From Paenibacillus sp. CC-CFT747 (GTDB taxonomy: Bacteria > Bacillota > Bacilli > Paenibacillales > NBRC-103111): a DNA stretch of 64,000 bases. A model generated the notes under the pieces. The model ran no database searches. It was not told the DNA's origin and saw only the letters and a list, made by a program, of their open reading frames with translations. Positions within the stretch are counted from its first letter, which is position 1. Each line of letters opens with the position of its first letter. Positions 18,932 to 30,226 of the stretch are shown piece after piece. Position numbers and translations under genes: made by a program. The stretch is from contig CP106741.1 of assembly GCA_030323305.1 (NCBI GenBank), positions 4,835,501-4,899,500 on the forward strand, written 5' to 3'.

Positions 18932-20359
18932 TTATTTTTGAACGGCCGACCAGTCCTTCGCTTTCTTCTGCAGCTGTTCCAGGAATGCGTTAATATCCTG
19001 ATCCTTGCCGGATGCGGATGCGCTGACAAAGCCGTTGACCGCCGGATTCAGCTCGCTTGAGAAAAACTCGCCGACGCTGTCATGCAGGTTCGTATGGCCG
19101 TATTCGGCAATTTTCATGGCGGTTTTCAAATACACGTCGTCCGGGTTGACGAAGTCCGCCTTTTGCAAGGTCGGCGCGTTGCCGAAATTCTCGTAATTGT
19201 ACTTCTGGTAGTCGTAGCCGCCCATAAATTTCATCACTTCCCAGGAGGCCTCGAGGTTTTGGGCGTCCTTGGCCATGACGACGCCGTCGTTGGCAACCCA
19301 GCCCTCGCCGTTCGGACCAATATTCAGGACCGGCACGAAGCGGTTTATCATATCCTTCTTCCCGGACGATTTGTAGTCGGCGATCACTTTCGCCCCGTTG
19401 GAATCGAGGTAAATGGCGTTCTCGTTCTTGTCGGTTCCGAAATTCTCGGCGCCCTTGTTGTTGACGATTGCCGGATTAACCAGCTTGGCGGAATCCTTGA
19501 AGAACTGCATCACCTTCACCATGTTGGGGGTGTTCAGCTGCCAGTTGATCGTTTTGAAATTCGCCAGCGAGCCATCAAAGCCGGGGGCATTGTGAGCGTA
19601 AGTCAATGCCGTAAACAGGCTGCCGGCGAGGTTGTTCCCCGTGTAGTACAGGCCGTAGTTTTGCTGGCCCGTCTTCGGATTTTTGCCGGTCATCTTCTTC
19701 GCCTTGTCGAGAATCTCCTCCGCCGTCGGCTTCTCGGATAAGTACGGCACGCCCCAATCGTCGAACAGCTTCTTGTCGTAGATGACCATGCGCTGGCCGA
19801 GCGTGGTCGGGAGGCCGAAGCGGACGCCGCTCAGCGTCTTGTTGAACACCGAATTTTCCCAGAGCCCCTTAATGTACAGCTGGTCGGGCTTAAAGCCGGT
19901 ATCCTTGGCCAGAAGGTCGTCGATGCCGCGAATGAGGCCGTCGTTCTGGTATTTCCTCTCGAAGCCTCCGGAGGCCAGAACGTCGATGTCCTTGGAGGTG
20001 AGCAGCGACCTCATTTTGGCGTCGGCGTTTTCCCATGGCGTGACGTTGACCTCCACTTGGATGTTCGGATATTTTTGACGGAATACGGTTGAGAAGAAGG
20101 TTTTGAGCCCCGTCGTTTTCTTGTTCGTCAGCGGATCGATGCCGTCCTCCAGCTGGCCCCCGGCGACGATGACCCGGACCTTGCCGGAAATTTTCGACGG
20201 ATCGGCCGAGGAGGACGCCGGCTGTGTCGCCGCCGACGTCGGTGATGTGGTCGTTTTCGGAGATGCGGAGCTGGATGAATCGCCGCCCGATGAGGAACAG
20301 GCGGCCGTAACGGAAATCATGAGGACGGACGACAGCAGCATGCCGAACCATTTTTTCAT
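18932..20359 (-). CDS. Extracellular sugar-binding lipoprotein
   Basis: Binding protein of family 1 for the ABC importer. The signal peptide ends in the lipobox VTAAC (Cys21), followed by a long Ser/Thr/Ala linker that tethers the receptor to the membrane. The body has the two-lobed SBP pattern (VRVIVAGGQ, then GLPTTLGQRMVIYDKKLF). At 475 residues it is complete. It is the highest-order gene before the two permeases; the sugar is unknown but neighbouring isomerase and dehydrogenases point to a monosaccharide or uronic/inositol-like compound. Confidence 0.92.
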   Translation of the reverse strand: MKKWFGMLLSSVLMISVTAACSSSGGDSSSSASPKTTTSPTSAATQPASSSADPSKISGKVRVIVAGGQLEDGIDPLTNKKTTGLKTFFSTVFRQKYPNIQVEVNVTPWENADAKMRSLLTSKDIDVLASGGFERKYQNDGLIRGIDDLLAKDTGFKPDQLYIKGLWENSVFNKTLSGVRFGLPTTLGQRMVIYDKKLFDDWGVPYLSEKPTAEEILDKAKKMTGKNPKTGQQNYGLYYTGNNLAGSLFTALTYAHNAPGFDGSLANFKTINWQLNTPNMVKVMQFFKDSAKLVNPAIVNNKGAENFGTDKNENAIYLDSNGAKVIADYKSSGKKDMINRFVPVLNIGPNGEGWVANDGVVMAKDAQNLEASWEVMKFMGGYDYQKYNYENFGNAPTLQKADFVNPDDVYLKTAMKIAEYGHTNLHDSVGEFFSSELNPAVNGFVSASASGKDQDINAFLEQLQKKAKDWSAVQK

Positions 20360-20379
20360 TGCGGTTTCCCCCAGATTCG

Positions 20380-21229
20380 TTATTCAATACTCCATCCGGC
20401 TGCCGACAGCATGCCTTCCAACCGAATTCTCGCCCTTTCGATGCGCTGATCGATTTGCTCCGGATCCATGGGCGCCGTTTCCGTTCCGTCGACCCGTTCC
20501 ACGACGACGGGACCTGAGAAGCCCGATGCGCGGAGGCTCGCGAACAACCGCTCGAACGCCACGTCTCCCTCTCCGGGAATCGGAAAATCGGAATGGGCCC
20601 GCTCCCCCGGTGGTCCTTCGCGATGAAGGAATACAAGACGGGCAGCAAGGCGGCCATATCCGCCTCCGTATCGATCCCCTCATAAAACCGGACATTGCCG
20701 GGATCGTAGCTGATCTTCACTCGGCTCGAGCCGATCTCCCGCAGCGTGCGAAGCATGTCGGGTGCCGTTGCCGTATTGCCGGTATGCGGCTTCAACGTAA
20801 TCGTGACGCCGTATTCGCCCGCAAGCTCCCCAGCTGACGAAATTTGGCGGCGAACGCCTCATACTTGACGGCAAGCTCCTCTTGCGGCAGCGGCTCGTGC
20901 GGGAACGAACGATACCCCCAGGTGCCGAGCGACAGCACCTCGTCGATTCCAAGCGCCTGAGCGAACGCGAAACGCTTCCGGGCTCTTTCCAGCGGCTCTC
21001 CCGGAGCCAGCTGCCCCGTGCTGACGAGCATGACCGGCTTTAAGCCGAACCGGTCGAGCAGCTCCCTCATCCGTTCGGAGGAAGTCGAATCCTCCTCGTC
21101 CGAAACCGGCTTTCCGGCATGCGGCAGACCGAACGAGACGTATCGATAGCCGGCTCGCGCAATCCCTTCCAGAGCGCGCTCGAAAGGTAAATGCATATAG
21201 GGAAGCGTCATGCAGGCCAGTTTGACCAT
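20380..21229 (-). pseudogene. Sugar phosphate isomerase/epimerase (xylose isomerase-like TIM barrel), two frameshifts
   Basis: AP_endonuc_2-type TIM barrel that interconverts keto-sugars. Recognisable strands include GIARAGYRYVSFGLP, ITLKPHTGN (metal ligand region), KISYDPGNVRFYEG and GPVVVERVDG. Losses of one base at CCCC 20828-20831 and CCCCC 20604-20608 divide it; restored it has 283 residues, the normal length. It lies between a Gfo/Idh dehydrogenase and the lipoprotein gene, all in one direction, so it is part of the same sugar catabolic operon. Confidence 0.85.
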
Positions 21230-21275
21230 GACGAATCACCCCTTTCTTTGGTCTTTGATGTTGATCGCCGGCTAC

Positions 21276-22286
21276 CTAAACCTGCTCGACGTATACTTCC
21301 CGCCGCTCCTTCAAGGAGCGGTAAGCAGCTTCCGATACGGCTATCGTCTTCAGCCCGTCGCGCAGCGAGATGAGCGGTTCCTTGTCCTCGCGGATGCAAT
21401 CGATAAAATGGCCGTTCAAACGCGTCCACATGTCGTTCTGCGTAAAGGACGTCCGTTCCTCCGGGCCTTCCTCGCGCTTCACGCGAAGCTCTCCGTTGTT
21501 GTTCAGCACCGTCATTCTCTCGGTCGCCACTCCCGTCATGTCGTATTCGACACGGGTGATCCAAGGGGTGCTGACGCTCGCGATGCCGCCGTTTCGGAAC
21601 CGGAGGGCTACCGTAAACCCGTCCGCGACGCTCCCGGGAGGAAGCAAATACGTGCCGCCGTAAGCAAACACGCTCTCCACCTCTCCGCACATCCAGCCGA
21701 GCAGATCGTAGTCGTGGGATCCGTGCGAGAAGATAGGTCCCTTCGCATGCGCGTCGTCAAAATACCAGTTTGGCGTCTCGTAATAATGATTGCGGTATTT
21801 ATCGTATACCTTCTGGTTCGGATCGAGGAAATGCGTGCGCATCGACCACCCTTGCAGTGGCCGGCCGGCATCAGGGGCGGACAATAGCTCCTTCATGCGG
21901 CGGAAAGCCGGATCGAAGCGAAGCGGATAGCCGACCATCGCCTTCAAATGTGGATTGCGCTCGCCCGCAGCCACGATCTCCGCTCCATCCTCTACCGAGG
22001 TCGCGAGCGCTTTCTCCAGGAACAGATGCTTTCCCGAGTCCAGCACCGCCTTCGAAATGTCCACATGCAAATGGTCCGGAGTCGCCACCCACACCACATC
22101 CAAATCCTGCTCGAGCAGTGCTTCGTACGAATCGTAAACGGTTACTCCGATTTCCGCCGCAAGCGCTTCCGCCTTGGCGCGTGTTCGGTTGTGGACCGCT
22201 TTGACGGCAACGCCGGGCAACGAATGGAGCGTTCGGGCATGCAGCGTGCCCATCAAGCCGCAGCCGATCAAGCCGACCTTGATCAT
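21276..22286 (-). CDS. Gfo/Idh/MocA family oxidoreductase
   Basis: NAD(P)-dependent dehydrogenase, 336 residues, intact. Rossmann motif VGLIGCGLMGTLHARTLH at the N-terminus; the EKAL variant of the EKP motif (FLEKALATS); and GPIFSHGSHDYDLLGW with the catalytic-type His. The ATG at 22286 overlaps the TAA of the preceding gene (TAATG), so the two dehydrogenases are translationally coupled. The paired dehydrogenases plus isomerase resemble pathways that oxidise, isomerise and reduce a sugar (inference). Confidence 0.92.
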   Translation of the reverse strand: MIKVGLIGCGLMGTLHARTLHSLPGVAVKAVHNRTRAKAEALAAEIGVTVYDSYEALLEQDLDVVWVATPDHLHVDISKAVLDSGKHLFLEKALATSVEDGAEIVAAGERNPHLKAMVGYPLRFDPAFRRMKELLSAPDAGRPLQGWSMRTHFLDPNQKVYDKYRNHYYETPNWYFDDAHAKGPIFSHGSHDYDLLGWMCGEVESVFAYGGTYLLPPGSVADGFTVALRFRNGGIASVSTPWITRVEYDMTGVATERMTVLNNNGELRVKREEGPEERTSFTQNDMWTRLNGHFIDCIREDKEPLISLRDGLKTIAVSEAAYRSLKERREVYVEQV

Positions 22287-23274
22287 TATGCCGTCCCCTC
22301 CTTCCGCGATGCGCTCTCATACATGTCCCAAATGGCCCGCAGCGATTTCATCGTTTCGTTGCCGTCGGTGTCCGGCTTCGTCCCGTTCACAATGCAGTTG
22401 AGAAAGTGCTCGCACTCATATAAAGCGTTGGTCCCTTCCTCCTGCTTCCTGTGCGGAATCGGTCCGAACACGGTCCGTTTGCCGTTCGCATCGATGACGT
22501 CGATGCTCTGCATACCCCGGTCCAGCACGAAGGTCGCCTCCGTCGTATGGATGTGCAGCAAAGCGGGGGTTTCCTTGTATTTAATGCCCCAGCTTGCGGC
22601 CATATGCGCTACCGCTCCGTTCTCGAATTTCAGCAGTCCGTGCGAGGTACCTTCTCCTCCATCCACTCCGTTCCCGCGCGGGTCCCCATAAAGGCGACGT
22701 CGACCGGGTTGCCAAGCAGCCAGATGAGGAGATCGATATAGTGGCAGCCGTGGCTGAACATGACGCCTCCGCCCAGCTGGTCCTTCCGCGAAAACCAGGT
22801 GCCCGGCATCGGAGGTAAATATGCCTCGATCCAGCAGTTGGCGTTGATCGGGCGGCCGAACTCGCCGCTGTCGAGCAGCTCCTTCAGCCGCTTGACGGCC
22901 GGCAGAAACCGGACAATGTAGGCCATCATGAAGACGGTTCCCTTTTCCTCGGCTGCTTTAATGATCTCCAGGCATTCCGCCTCGGTATTGGCGAGCGGCT
23001 TCTCCAGCAGCACGTGCTTTCCGGCTGCGATCGCCTGCAGCGATTGGGAAGCGTGCAGATGGTGCGGCGTAGCCAGGCTGACAGCGTCGACGTCGTCCAA
23101 AATTTTCGTCCAATCGGTGGTATAACCGCAATGAAGCTCCTCCGCAACGCGGGCTGCCTTCTCTTCGTCCAGGTCGACAACCCAGCGCAGATCGGCCTTC
23201 TCCGATGCGGCATAGGCGTAGGCGTGCTGCAGACCCATATTCAGGCCAACGACCGCCGTTCTGATTTTGTTCAA
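22286..23274 (-). pseudogene. Gfo/Idh/MocA family oxidoreductase, one frameshift
   Basis: Second dehydrogenase of the operon, 329 residues when repaired. It has a Rossmann start (TAVVGLNMGLQHAYAYA), LLEKPLANTEAE with the family Lys, and GGGVMFSHGCHYIDLLIWLLG. The frame breaks within 22651-22660 (CTTCTCCTCC), and one extra base restores HGLLKFENGAVAHMAASW through to the stop. It follows the ceramidase-like gene by 15 bases. Confidence 0.87.
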
Positions 23275-23289
23275 GTTCGATTCCTCCTC

Positions 23290-24615
23290 TTACTGACTTT
23301 TCGTTTGGTCCGATGTGCGCTGCTGCTCGCGGAGCTGGAAGAGCAGCTCAAGTGCCTTCTCCACGAACCGCTCACCGGCCCCGATCATCAGCTTGCTGTT
23401 ATTCGTAATCCTTGGTTCATACCCGCCTTGCTCGTAAGCTTCCCGTGTGCACACATATCCGCTTGCCGAGCCGTTCGCCAGCTCATTCACAATTGTGAAC
23501 GGAAACGGAGAACGCTCCTTGATGTCGAGGCCGAATTCGACGAAAATTTCGGCAGGCATAGCGACAACGGCGGCGTCACCAATGGCGATGGCCTGGATTT
23601 CGACCTCCGTACCGGTCTCTTCGCTATCGAGCAGCTTGCGCATTTGGGCCGCGAAAGCAAGCTCGATCGTTCCCGCGGTTTCGGATCGGGCTGCTGCTTC
23701 CGCACACTCCAGCTCCTCTGGGCTTGGCTTGCGGAACGGAGCGTGAAACCGGACTTGCCCGGTTGCCACAGGCCCTTGCGCCGCTTGCGTCCAGCCCGCC
23801 TTCTCGCGTACCTTCAGCACTTCGCCGGCGAGTATACGTCCCATCCTCAGGTAACGGTCGGGCGTGCTGTTGGCTTTGCCGGTTACATCGATATGATTGA
23901 TGTTGCCGCACGCCCCCAGCATGAACAGGCTGACCGTCTGCTGCCCTAGCTCCCGCTTGATGCACCGGCTCAATTCGCCCGGATAATCGGCGCTGTATTC
24001 CGTCCCGCCGACACAATCGGCGTGACAGGCGTAGCTGGAGATAACGCCGATCGGGTTCCCGAAGGAATCGTCGATTCGGATGACCATCACATCAGGATCG
24101 ATCGGGCCGATCGCCCGGACGATATCCGGATTTCGGATGCCTGGGTTGGTCCGGTATGTACCGTCCTTCATCAAGTACCGCCGATTAAAAGCAATGTCGC
24201 CCTCGGCTCCTACACCGACCGCCACGTGCGCTTCCTCCCGCCGCTGATAAGCCATGACGACGGCATCGGCCGCTTTTTCGGCAAGCCAGGCCATGTAGGT
24301 CTCGTTCACCGATCCGGCGAAGCCGGGCTTGGCCGGAGGCCCCGTGTGGGTGTGCGTTGCGGATACCATCGTCTGCTCGGGCTCAATTCCGGTAGCTGCG
24401 TGAACGCGCTCCCGGATGCGCTCCACGTCGATCCGGCGCAGGTCAATGCAGTCGAGCACCAGGAAAGCGATTACATTTTGATCCGCATCGACCACGCACG
24501 CCTTGGCGTAGAGGGCATCCTTCACCCCCGACGAGATCCGGTTCTCAAAGTAACCGGGGATGGGATTGCCCAGCGGAGGCGTAATGTCAACCTCGCTAAA
24601 ACCGCATTTCAGCAA
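23290..24615 (-). CDS. Neutral/alkaline non-lysosomal ceramidase-like hydrolase
   Basis: Zinc amidohydrolase-like protein of the neutral ceramidase N-terminal domain family. It opens with the typical GFSEVDITPPLGNPIPGYF and has VSATHTHTGP and SYACHADCVGG (metal-binding His positions) and GACGNINHID. TTG at 24615 has GAGGAGGAAA six bases upstream and is preferred; an ATG at 24636 would place the ribosome site inside the gene. No signal peptide is present, so a cytoplasmic role is likely and lipid ceramide is an improbable substrate. It heads a sugar-catabolic operon with two dehydrogenases and an ABC importer. Confidence 0.85.
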   Translation of the reverse strand: MLKCGFSEVDITPPLGNPIPGYFENRISSGVKDALYAKACVVDADQNVIAFLVLDCIDLRRIDVERIRERVHAATGIEPEQTMVSATHTHTGPPAKPGFAGSVNETYMAWLAEKAADAVVMAYQRREEAHVAVGVGAEGDIAFNRRYLMKDGTYRTNPGIRNPDIVRAIGPIDPDVMVIRIDDSFGNPIGVISSYACHADCVGGTEYSADYPGELSRCIKRELGQQTVSLFMLGACGNINHIDVTGKANSTPDRYLRMGRILAGEVLKVREKAGWTQAAQGPVATGQVRFHAPFRKPSPEELECAEAAARSETAGTIELAFAAQMRKLLDSEETGTEVEIQAIAIGDAAVVAMPAEIFVEFGLDIKERSPFPFTIVNELANGSASGYVCTREAYEQGGYEPRITNNSKLMIGAGERFVEKALELLFQLREQQRTSDQTKSQ

Positions 24616-24784
24616 GCTCTTTCCTCCTCGTCTCATTTGATCCCATCATAAGCCGTGCCTCTTCGAAAATCTTTGTCAAACCGGCCGCTTATTTTGCAAA
24701 TTTTAACCATGCATTCCGAATTCCGTTCTCATAAGGGACAAAATGCATTAAGATATAGCAAAGCGTATGCGGGAGGGACAGGGC

Positions 24785-25681
24785 GTGCGGAAGTTTATGC
24801 GCTTCCAGCTGCAAGAGGATTTCGTGGTCAAGAAGCTCATTTCGTTCCATTATACCGAGCTGAACAAAGATTTCGTGGTTCCGGGGGAGAAACATAATTT
24901 CTGGGAATTTCTGTATATGGATAAGGGAGAAGCCGCGATCACGACCGGCGGGGTCAGGCACGAGATGAAGCAAGGGGATCTCATCTTTTATACGCCGAAC
25001 GAATTTCACAGCCTGCATACCAGTCAGCGCAGCGCCCCGAACGTCCTCGTGGTCTGCTTCGAGTGCCATTCCACTTCCATGAACCGGTTTAAACAGAAAC
25101 GATTTCAGCTGACCGACCAGGAATGCGGCATTCTGTCCAGCCTGCTTCGGGAAGGCCGGGTCGCGTTCGACCCGCCCGTCGACCGGCAGAACGGCTCCTT
25201 GCTTCGTCGGCGGACGCCTCGGACGCTTGGCTCCGAGCAGCTCATCAAGCTGTATTTGGAAATGCTGCTCATACATTTGGCCCGGAAGGAAATCGGCCTC
25301 GAGCACGACGGCAGACGTTCGAGCGGCGCCAAACAGAAAAAGGATGCGGACATCGCGTCCACCGTCGCCGATTACCTCAAGGGGCATCTCGCGCAAAATC
25401 TCACGCTGGATGAGCTCAGCCGCACCTTTCGCGTCGGCAAAACGCGGCTTAAAGAGATTTTTAAGAAGCAAACCGGCTGCACGATCGCAGAGTATGTCAC
25501 TCGCTTGAAAATCGACCAAGCCAAGAAGTATATCCGGGAAGAAAATTGGAGCTTCACTCAAATCGCGGAGATGCTCGGCTACAGCAGCATTCATTATTTC
25601 TCCAAGCAGTTCAAGAAGGAAGTCGAGATGACACCGTCCGAGTACGACAAGAGCTTGAAGGCCAAAGCCCTTGACCCTTGA
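24785..25681 (+). CDS. AraC-family transcriptional regulator (cupin sensor)
   Basis: N-terminal cupin (FWEFLYMDKGEAAITTGG, GDLIFYTPNEFHSLHT) senses a sugar, and the C-terminal double helix-turn-helix (LTLDELSRTFRVGKTRLKEIF and SFTQIAEMLGYSSIHYFSKQF) binds DNA. GTG 24785 has GGAGGG seven bases upstream and is preferred to ATG 24767. It is transcribed divergently from the ceramidase-like gene, so it most likely controls the 16464-24636 operon and itself through the 24616-24784 intergenic region. Confidence 0.9.
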   Translation: MRKFMRFQLQEDFVVKKLISFHYTELNKDFVVPGEKHNFWEFLYMDKGEAAITTGGVRHEMKQGDLIFYTPNEFHSLHTSQRSAPNVLVVCFECHSTSMNRFKQKRFQLTDQECGILSSLLREGRVAFDPPVDRQNGSLLRRRTPRTLGSEQLIKLYLEMLLIHLARKEIGLEHDGRRSSGAKQKKDADIASTVADYLKGHLAQNLTLDELSRTFRVGKTRLKEIFKKQTGCTIAEYVTRLKIDQAKKYIREENWSFTQIAEMLGYSSIHYFSKQFKKEVEMTPSEYDKSLKAKALDP

Positions 25682-25728
25682 TCTTGGAGCCTTGCCCTCT
25701 GACAAAATCGATGAAATAGGAGACGTAG

Positions 25729-26628
25729 ATGATGGAGCATCCCACTATTACGTTCAAGCCGTTGCGTCAGTGCACCTTCGACCAGGCGGCGGAGCTTTGG
25801 AACAGTGGCTTCCGGCATTACTTTTCGGATATGACGCACTCGGTCGATGTTTTGGCCCGGCAAATCGGCTTGCACCGCATTCAACCGACGCTCTCGGTTA
25901 CGGCCTTCGCGGAGGACGAGCCGGCCGGCTTTGTCTTCATCGCGACTTTCGAGACAGGCGGGCGCAAGCTCGCATGGAACGGGGGAACCGGCGTCAATCC
26001 GCGGTTTCGCGGCATGGGGCTCGCCAAACGACTGATGGAGGCTGCGACCCACGGCGTTCGAAACGCAGGATTCGATGCCTTCCTTCTGGAGGTCGTCGCG
26101 AAGAACGCCTCCGCCATCTCCGCCTACGAGCATGTGGGCTTCCGCGCGGTGGACGATTTGATCGGAATGAAGCGAGTGGGAGCGTTCGAGGTGATCCCTT
26201 TTGCCACGACGAACCGCCCAATGTATGAATCGCGAAAAGGCTTGCCGATCGAAGCCAGCTATCTGCCTTTCTATCGGCTTCGTACGGCTTGGGGCAGCCA
26301 ATGGTTTTCACTGGCGGACGGAGAATCTCTGCTTGTGTTGGACGAGAGAGGAGAACCGGCGGCGTATGCCCTTTATTCGAAGCACTATGACAAGGACGGG
26401 AAGCTGAGCTCCATCTCGCTGAAGCAGTGCGAACCGGCCCCGGGACGCGAGGATGCGGAATCGGCCGTCCGCTTTGCGCTGTCCGAGGTGTTCGGCCCGC
26501 TCGACCTTCCGGTGACAAGAATCGTAGACAACCTGTCGGGGACAAGCGAACATGCAATAGCCGCCTTGCGGGAAGCGGGATTTGCTCCTATTTTTGAGCA
26601 AAAGCTGATGTGGCTCGATTTGGGGTAA
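25729..26628 (+). CDS. GNAT family N-acetyltransferase
   Basis: A 299-residue protein with a complete GNAT fold in the first half: GTGVNPRFRGMGLAKRLMEAA is the acetyl-CoA loop, and NASAISAYEHVGFRAVDD is the closing motif. The second half (about residues 160-299) looks like a second, degenerate GNAT unit (LYSKHYDKDGKLSSI, AIAALREAGFAPIFEQ). The ATG at 25729 follows AGGAGA 48 bases after the AraC gene. The substrate is unknown. Confidence 0.88.
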   Translation: MMEHPTITFKPLRQCTFDQAAELWNSGFRHYFSDMTHSVDVLARQIGLHRIQPTLSVTAFAEDEPAGFVFIATFETGGRKLAWNGGTGVNPRFRGMGLAKRLMEAATHGVRNAGFDAFLLEVVAKNASAISAYEHVGFRAVDDLIGMKRVGAFEVIPFATTNRPMYESRKGLPIEASYLPFYRLRTAWGSQWFSLADGESLLVLDERGEPAAYALYSKHYDKDGKLSSISLKQCEPAPGREDAESAVRFALSEVFGPLDLPVTRIVDNLSGTSEHAIAALREAGFAPIFEQKLMWLDLG

Positions 26629-26652
26629 TGTGTCGCGTTGTTCCCTCCCGTT

Positions 26653-27225
26653 TTAAGCAGAATATTGTTCTTCTCGATCCATCGAGACTAGTCTCTTGAA
26701 TGGCTCGCAGCTATTCAACAGCTGCGCATAGTCGCCCATCCCAGCCACTTTGCCAACACAATAATCAAGTGGATCGTGGACAGTCGAGCAATAATCAGAG
26801 TCGTCTTTCCAGCCCTTATCGATGAGCAAGTCGCTGCCGCTGCCCGCCCGATAAGGTGATGCCACGCTTCCCTATGACACTATCGTACCCATCCGACATC
26901 TCTTGGATAAACGCATGTATTTGTGCCTGCTCGCAAGCGTCCCGGATGGCGATATCCGAAGAAGTAAGGCCGAACGTAATGTTGTCTCTTATTGAAGCCG
27001 GTAGCAGATAAGGCTCTTGCTGGACGAAGGCGATCCGTTTCATCCAATGCTCCTGCTGCCACTCCTGCAGCGGGACGCCATCTACCAATATTTCTCCCCA
27101 CTCGGGGAGATCGAACGGATGAGCATGGCGGCGATTGTCGACTTGCCCCTCCACTTGTGCCGACTACGGCAATTTTTTTACCCATAGGGATCGTAAGGTT
27201 AGGTTATCCAGGACCGGTACGTGGA
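26653..27225 (-). pseudogene. ABC exporter ATPase domain, decayed remnant
   Basis: Pieces of the nucleotide-binding domain of an exporter-type ABC protein in several frames: IPMGKKIAVVGTSG (damaged Walker A), GEILVDGVPLQEW, AFVQQEPYLLPASIRDNITFG (Q-loop), GITLSGGQRQRLA (signature), then GKTTLIIARLSTIH and a C-terminal AGMGDYAQLLNSCEPFKRLV. The Walker B/D-loop segment is deleted between signature and H-loop. The membrane domain is absent. This is real decay, not only a missing base. Confidence 0.75.
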
Positions 27226-27310
27226 GCAGCGTGCAGCAGACCAACAAAAAAGGAGCGAAACCTCGCCCCTTCTGTTCCCGCAAGCCTTTCGGTTGCCCAT
27301 TTTGACGGAC

Positions 27311-27407
27311 AAAGCCTTCTCTGTCCAGAAAACGAATTTTCCATTGGTAAGATCCTGTGAATAAGAGAGCATTCGTGAGAAAACTACATTGTACCGAGGG
27401 AGTTGAG
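27311..27407. repeat. Diverged dispersed repeat, copy 1
   Basis: About 97 bases that recur at 40427-40524 with roughly 80% identity, ending in the shared AAAACTACATTGTACCGAGG. Read on the minus strand both copies can encode LPRYNVVF, so this may be a trace of a common coding sequence. Origin unknown. Confidence 0.55.
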
Positions 27408-27473
27408 CAAAGTCAGCATAATCCCCTTTCATCAAGGTTAAATAAATATTATGAAATCAATAGAATGTAATCC

Positions 27474-27555
27474 TGCCTGTTAGCGTAAAGAAGCTACCGA
27501 TCTTTTCCCGCGGCAGCTTCTTGATGTGTTTATTAAGCTCTTGTACCCGTTAGCT
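27474..27555 (-). repeat. Cassette-like boundary element B1
   Basis: Two CTAACGGG-type boxes in direct orientation (27479-27483 and 27549-27553 as GTTAG on plus) enclose a hairpin, AAGAAGCTACCG...CGGCAGCTTCTT. 74 of 75 bases match the element at 33880-33955. The hairpin may double as a terminator. Confidence 0.75.
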
Positions 27556-27559
27556 CAGG

Positions 27560-27757
27560 TTAATTTCCCCACTCTGGAAAAAGTCCAAATAAAATCCACA
27601 TCGAACCAAAAAGCAAACAAAATACTCCAATAACTCTTGAGAAGAGTAACCCATTTCTTGTAAATTGTAATTTTTGATTAAATTGACCTCTTGTAAACTT
27701 AGGGAAAAACGTATTCCAAACACCGAAAATTAAAATAAGAATTCCACCAAAAATCAT
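27560..27757 (-). CDS. Small membrane protein
   Basis: A 65-residue hydrophobic protein with two predicted membrane helices (about 2-15, FGGILILIFGVWNTFF, and 38-60, VIGVFCLLFGSMWILFGLF) and a basic connecting loop. I do not recognise a named family with certainty. It lies between boundary element B1, whose box is six bases past its stop, and the group II intron, and is the first of seven short minus-strand genes in the array. Confidence 0.6.
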   Translation of the reverse strand: MIFGGILILIFGVWNTFFPKFTRGQFNQKLQFTRNGLLFSRVIGVFCLLFGSMWILFGLFPEWGN

Positions 27758-27832
27758 TGAACATTACCCCAATCCGTACTGCGTTTCTCAAATACGTTAT
27801 AGTCCATATATTCGCATGACCCCTTGAAGATA

Positions 27833-29782
<1,950 letters not shown>

Positions 29783-29785
29783 TAC

Positions 29786-29853
29786 CCATTAGCGGAACAA
29801 GCGGCCGATGATGTCGGCCGCTTGTTGTCGTTGCGTTATCGTATCCGTTAGCT
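29786..29853 (-). repeat. Cassette-like boundary element B2
   Basis: A box at 29786-29792 (CTAATGGG on minus), the hairpin AAGCGGCCGA/TCGGCCGCTT, then a second box GCTAACGG at 29846-29852 whose TAA is the stop codon of the adjacent gene. It is related to B3 over its whole length. The intron abuts it. Confidence 0.75.
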
Positions 29854-30120
29854 TAATTCATTAAGCTTGTTTTTTCCTTCCTGAGTCATCACAAACCAGT
29901 AATCCTCTTCAAACTCATCACTACTGTCCCGAAAATTTATTTGTCCGTTTGAAGGGTCTTCATAAATCTTCAATAAGCCCTTACGTAAAAAGCTAAGTAT
30001 TTTTTCCTTTATTTCTTTTCTTGAAAGCACAACACCATTATGAATTAACCAGGTTTCAACGTGAAAAATTGTGTTTTCTTCATATTTAAATGTCTCTAGA
30101 ATTAATCTGTCCGTCCCCAT
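29848..30120 (-). CDS. Hypothetical protein, winged-helix-like
   Basis: A 90-residue protein of unknown function. The order LIHNGVVLSRKEIKEKILSF (helices), GLLKIY, and YWFVMTQEGKNKLNEL resembles the small winged-helix proteins of unknown role that often occur next to secreted-toxin or immunity loci, but this is only a resemblance. Its TAA stop lies inside the boundary box. It is flanked by elements B2 and B3. Confidence 0.6.
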   Translation of the reverse strand: MGTDRLILETFKYEENTIFHVETWLIHNGVVLSRKEIKEKILSFLRKGLLKIYEDPSNGQINFRDSSDEFEEDYWFVMTQEGKNKLNELS

Positions 30121-30147
30121 AAACTACACCCCATTTGTAACTATGCT

Positions 30148-30219
30148 GCCAGTTAAGCGGAACAAGGGACCGATGATGTCGGCCGCTTTTTGTCGTTGCG
30201 TTACCGTTCTTCGTTAGCT
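30148..30219 (-). repeat. Cassette-like boundary element B3
   Basis: Closely similar to B2: hairpin GCGGCCGACATCATCGGTCC and the tail GGTAACGCAACGACAAAAAG, with a CTAACG box at 30212-30218 and a diverged second box near 30155. It separates the methyltransferase from the 90-residue gene. Confidence 0.7.
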
Positions 30220-30226
30220 GAACGAT

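Noticed and set aside
24689..25705. A 338-codon minus-strand frame
   Set aside because: Antisense to the AraC regulator, whose cupin and helix-turn-helix are clear.
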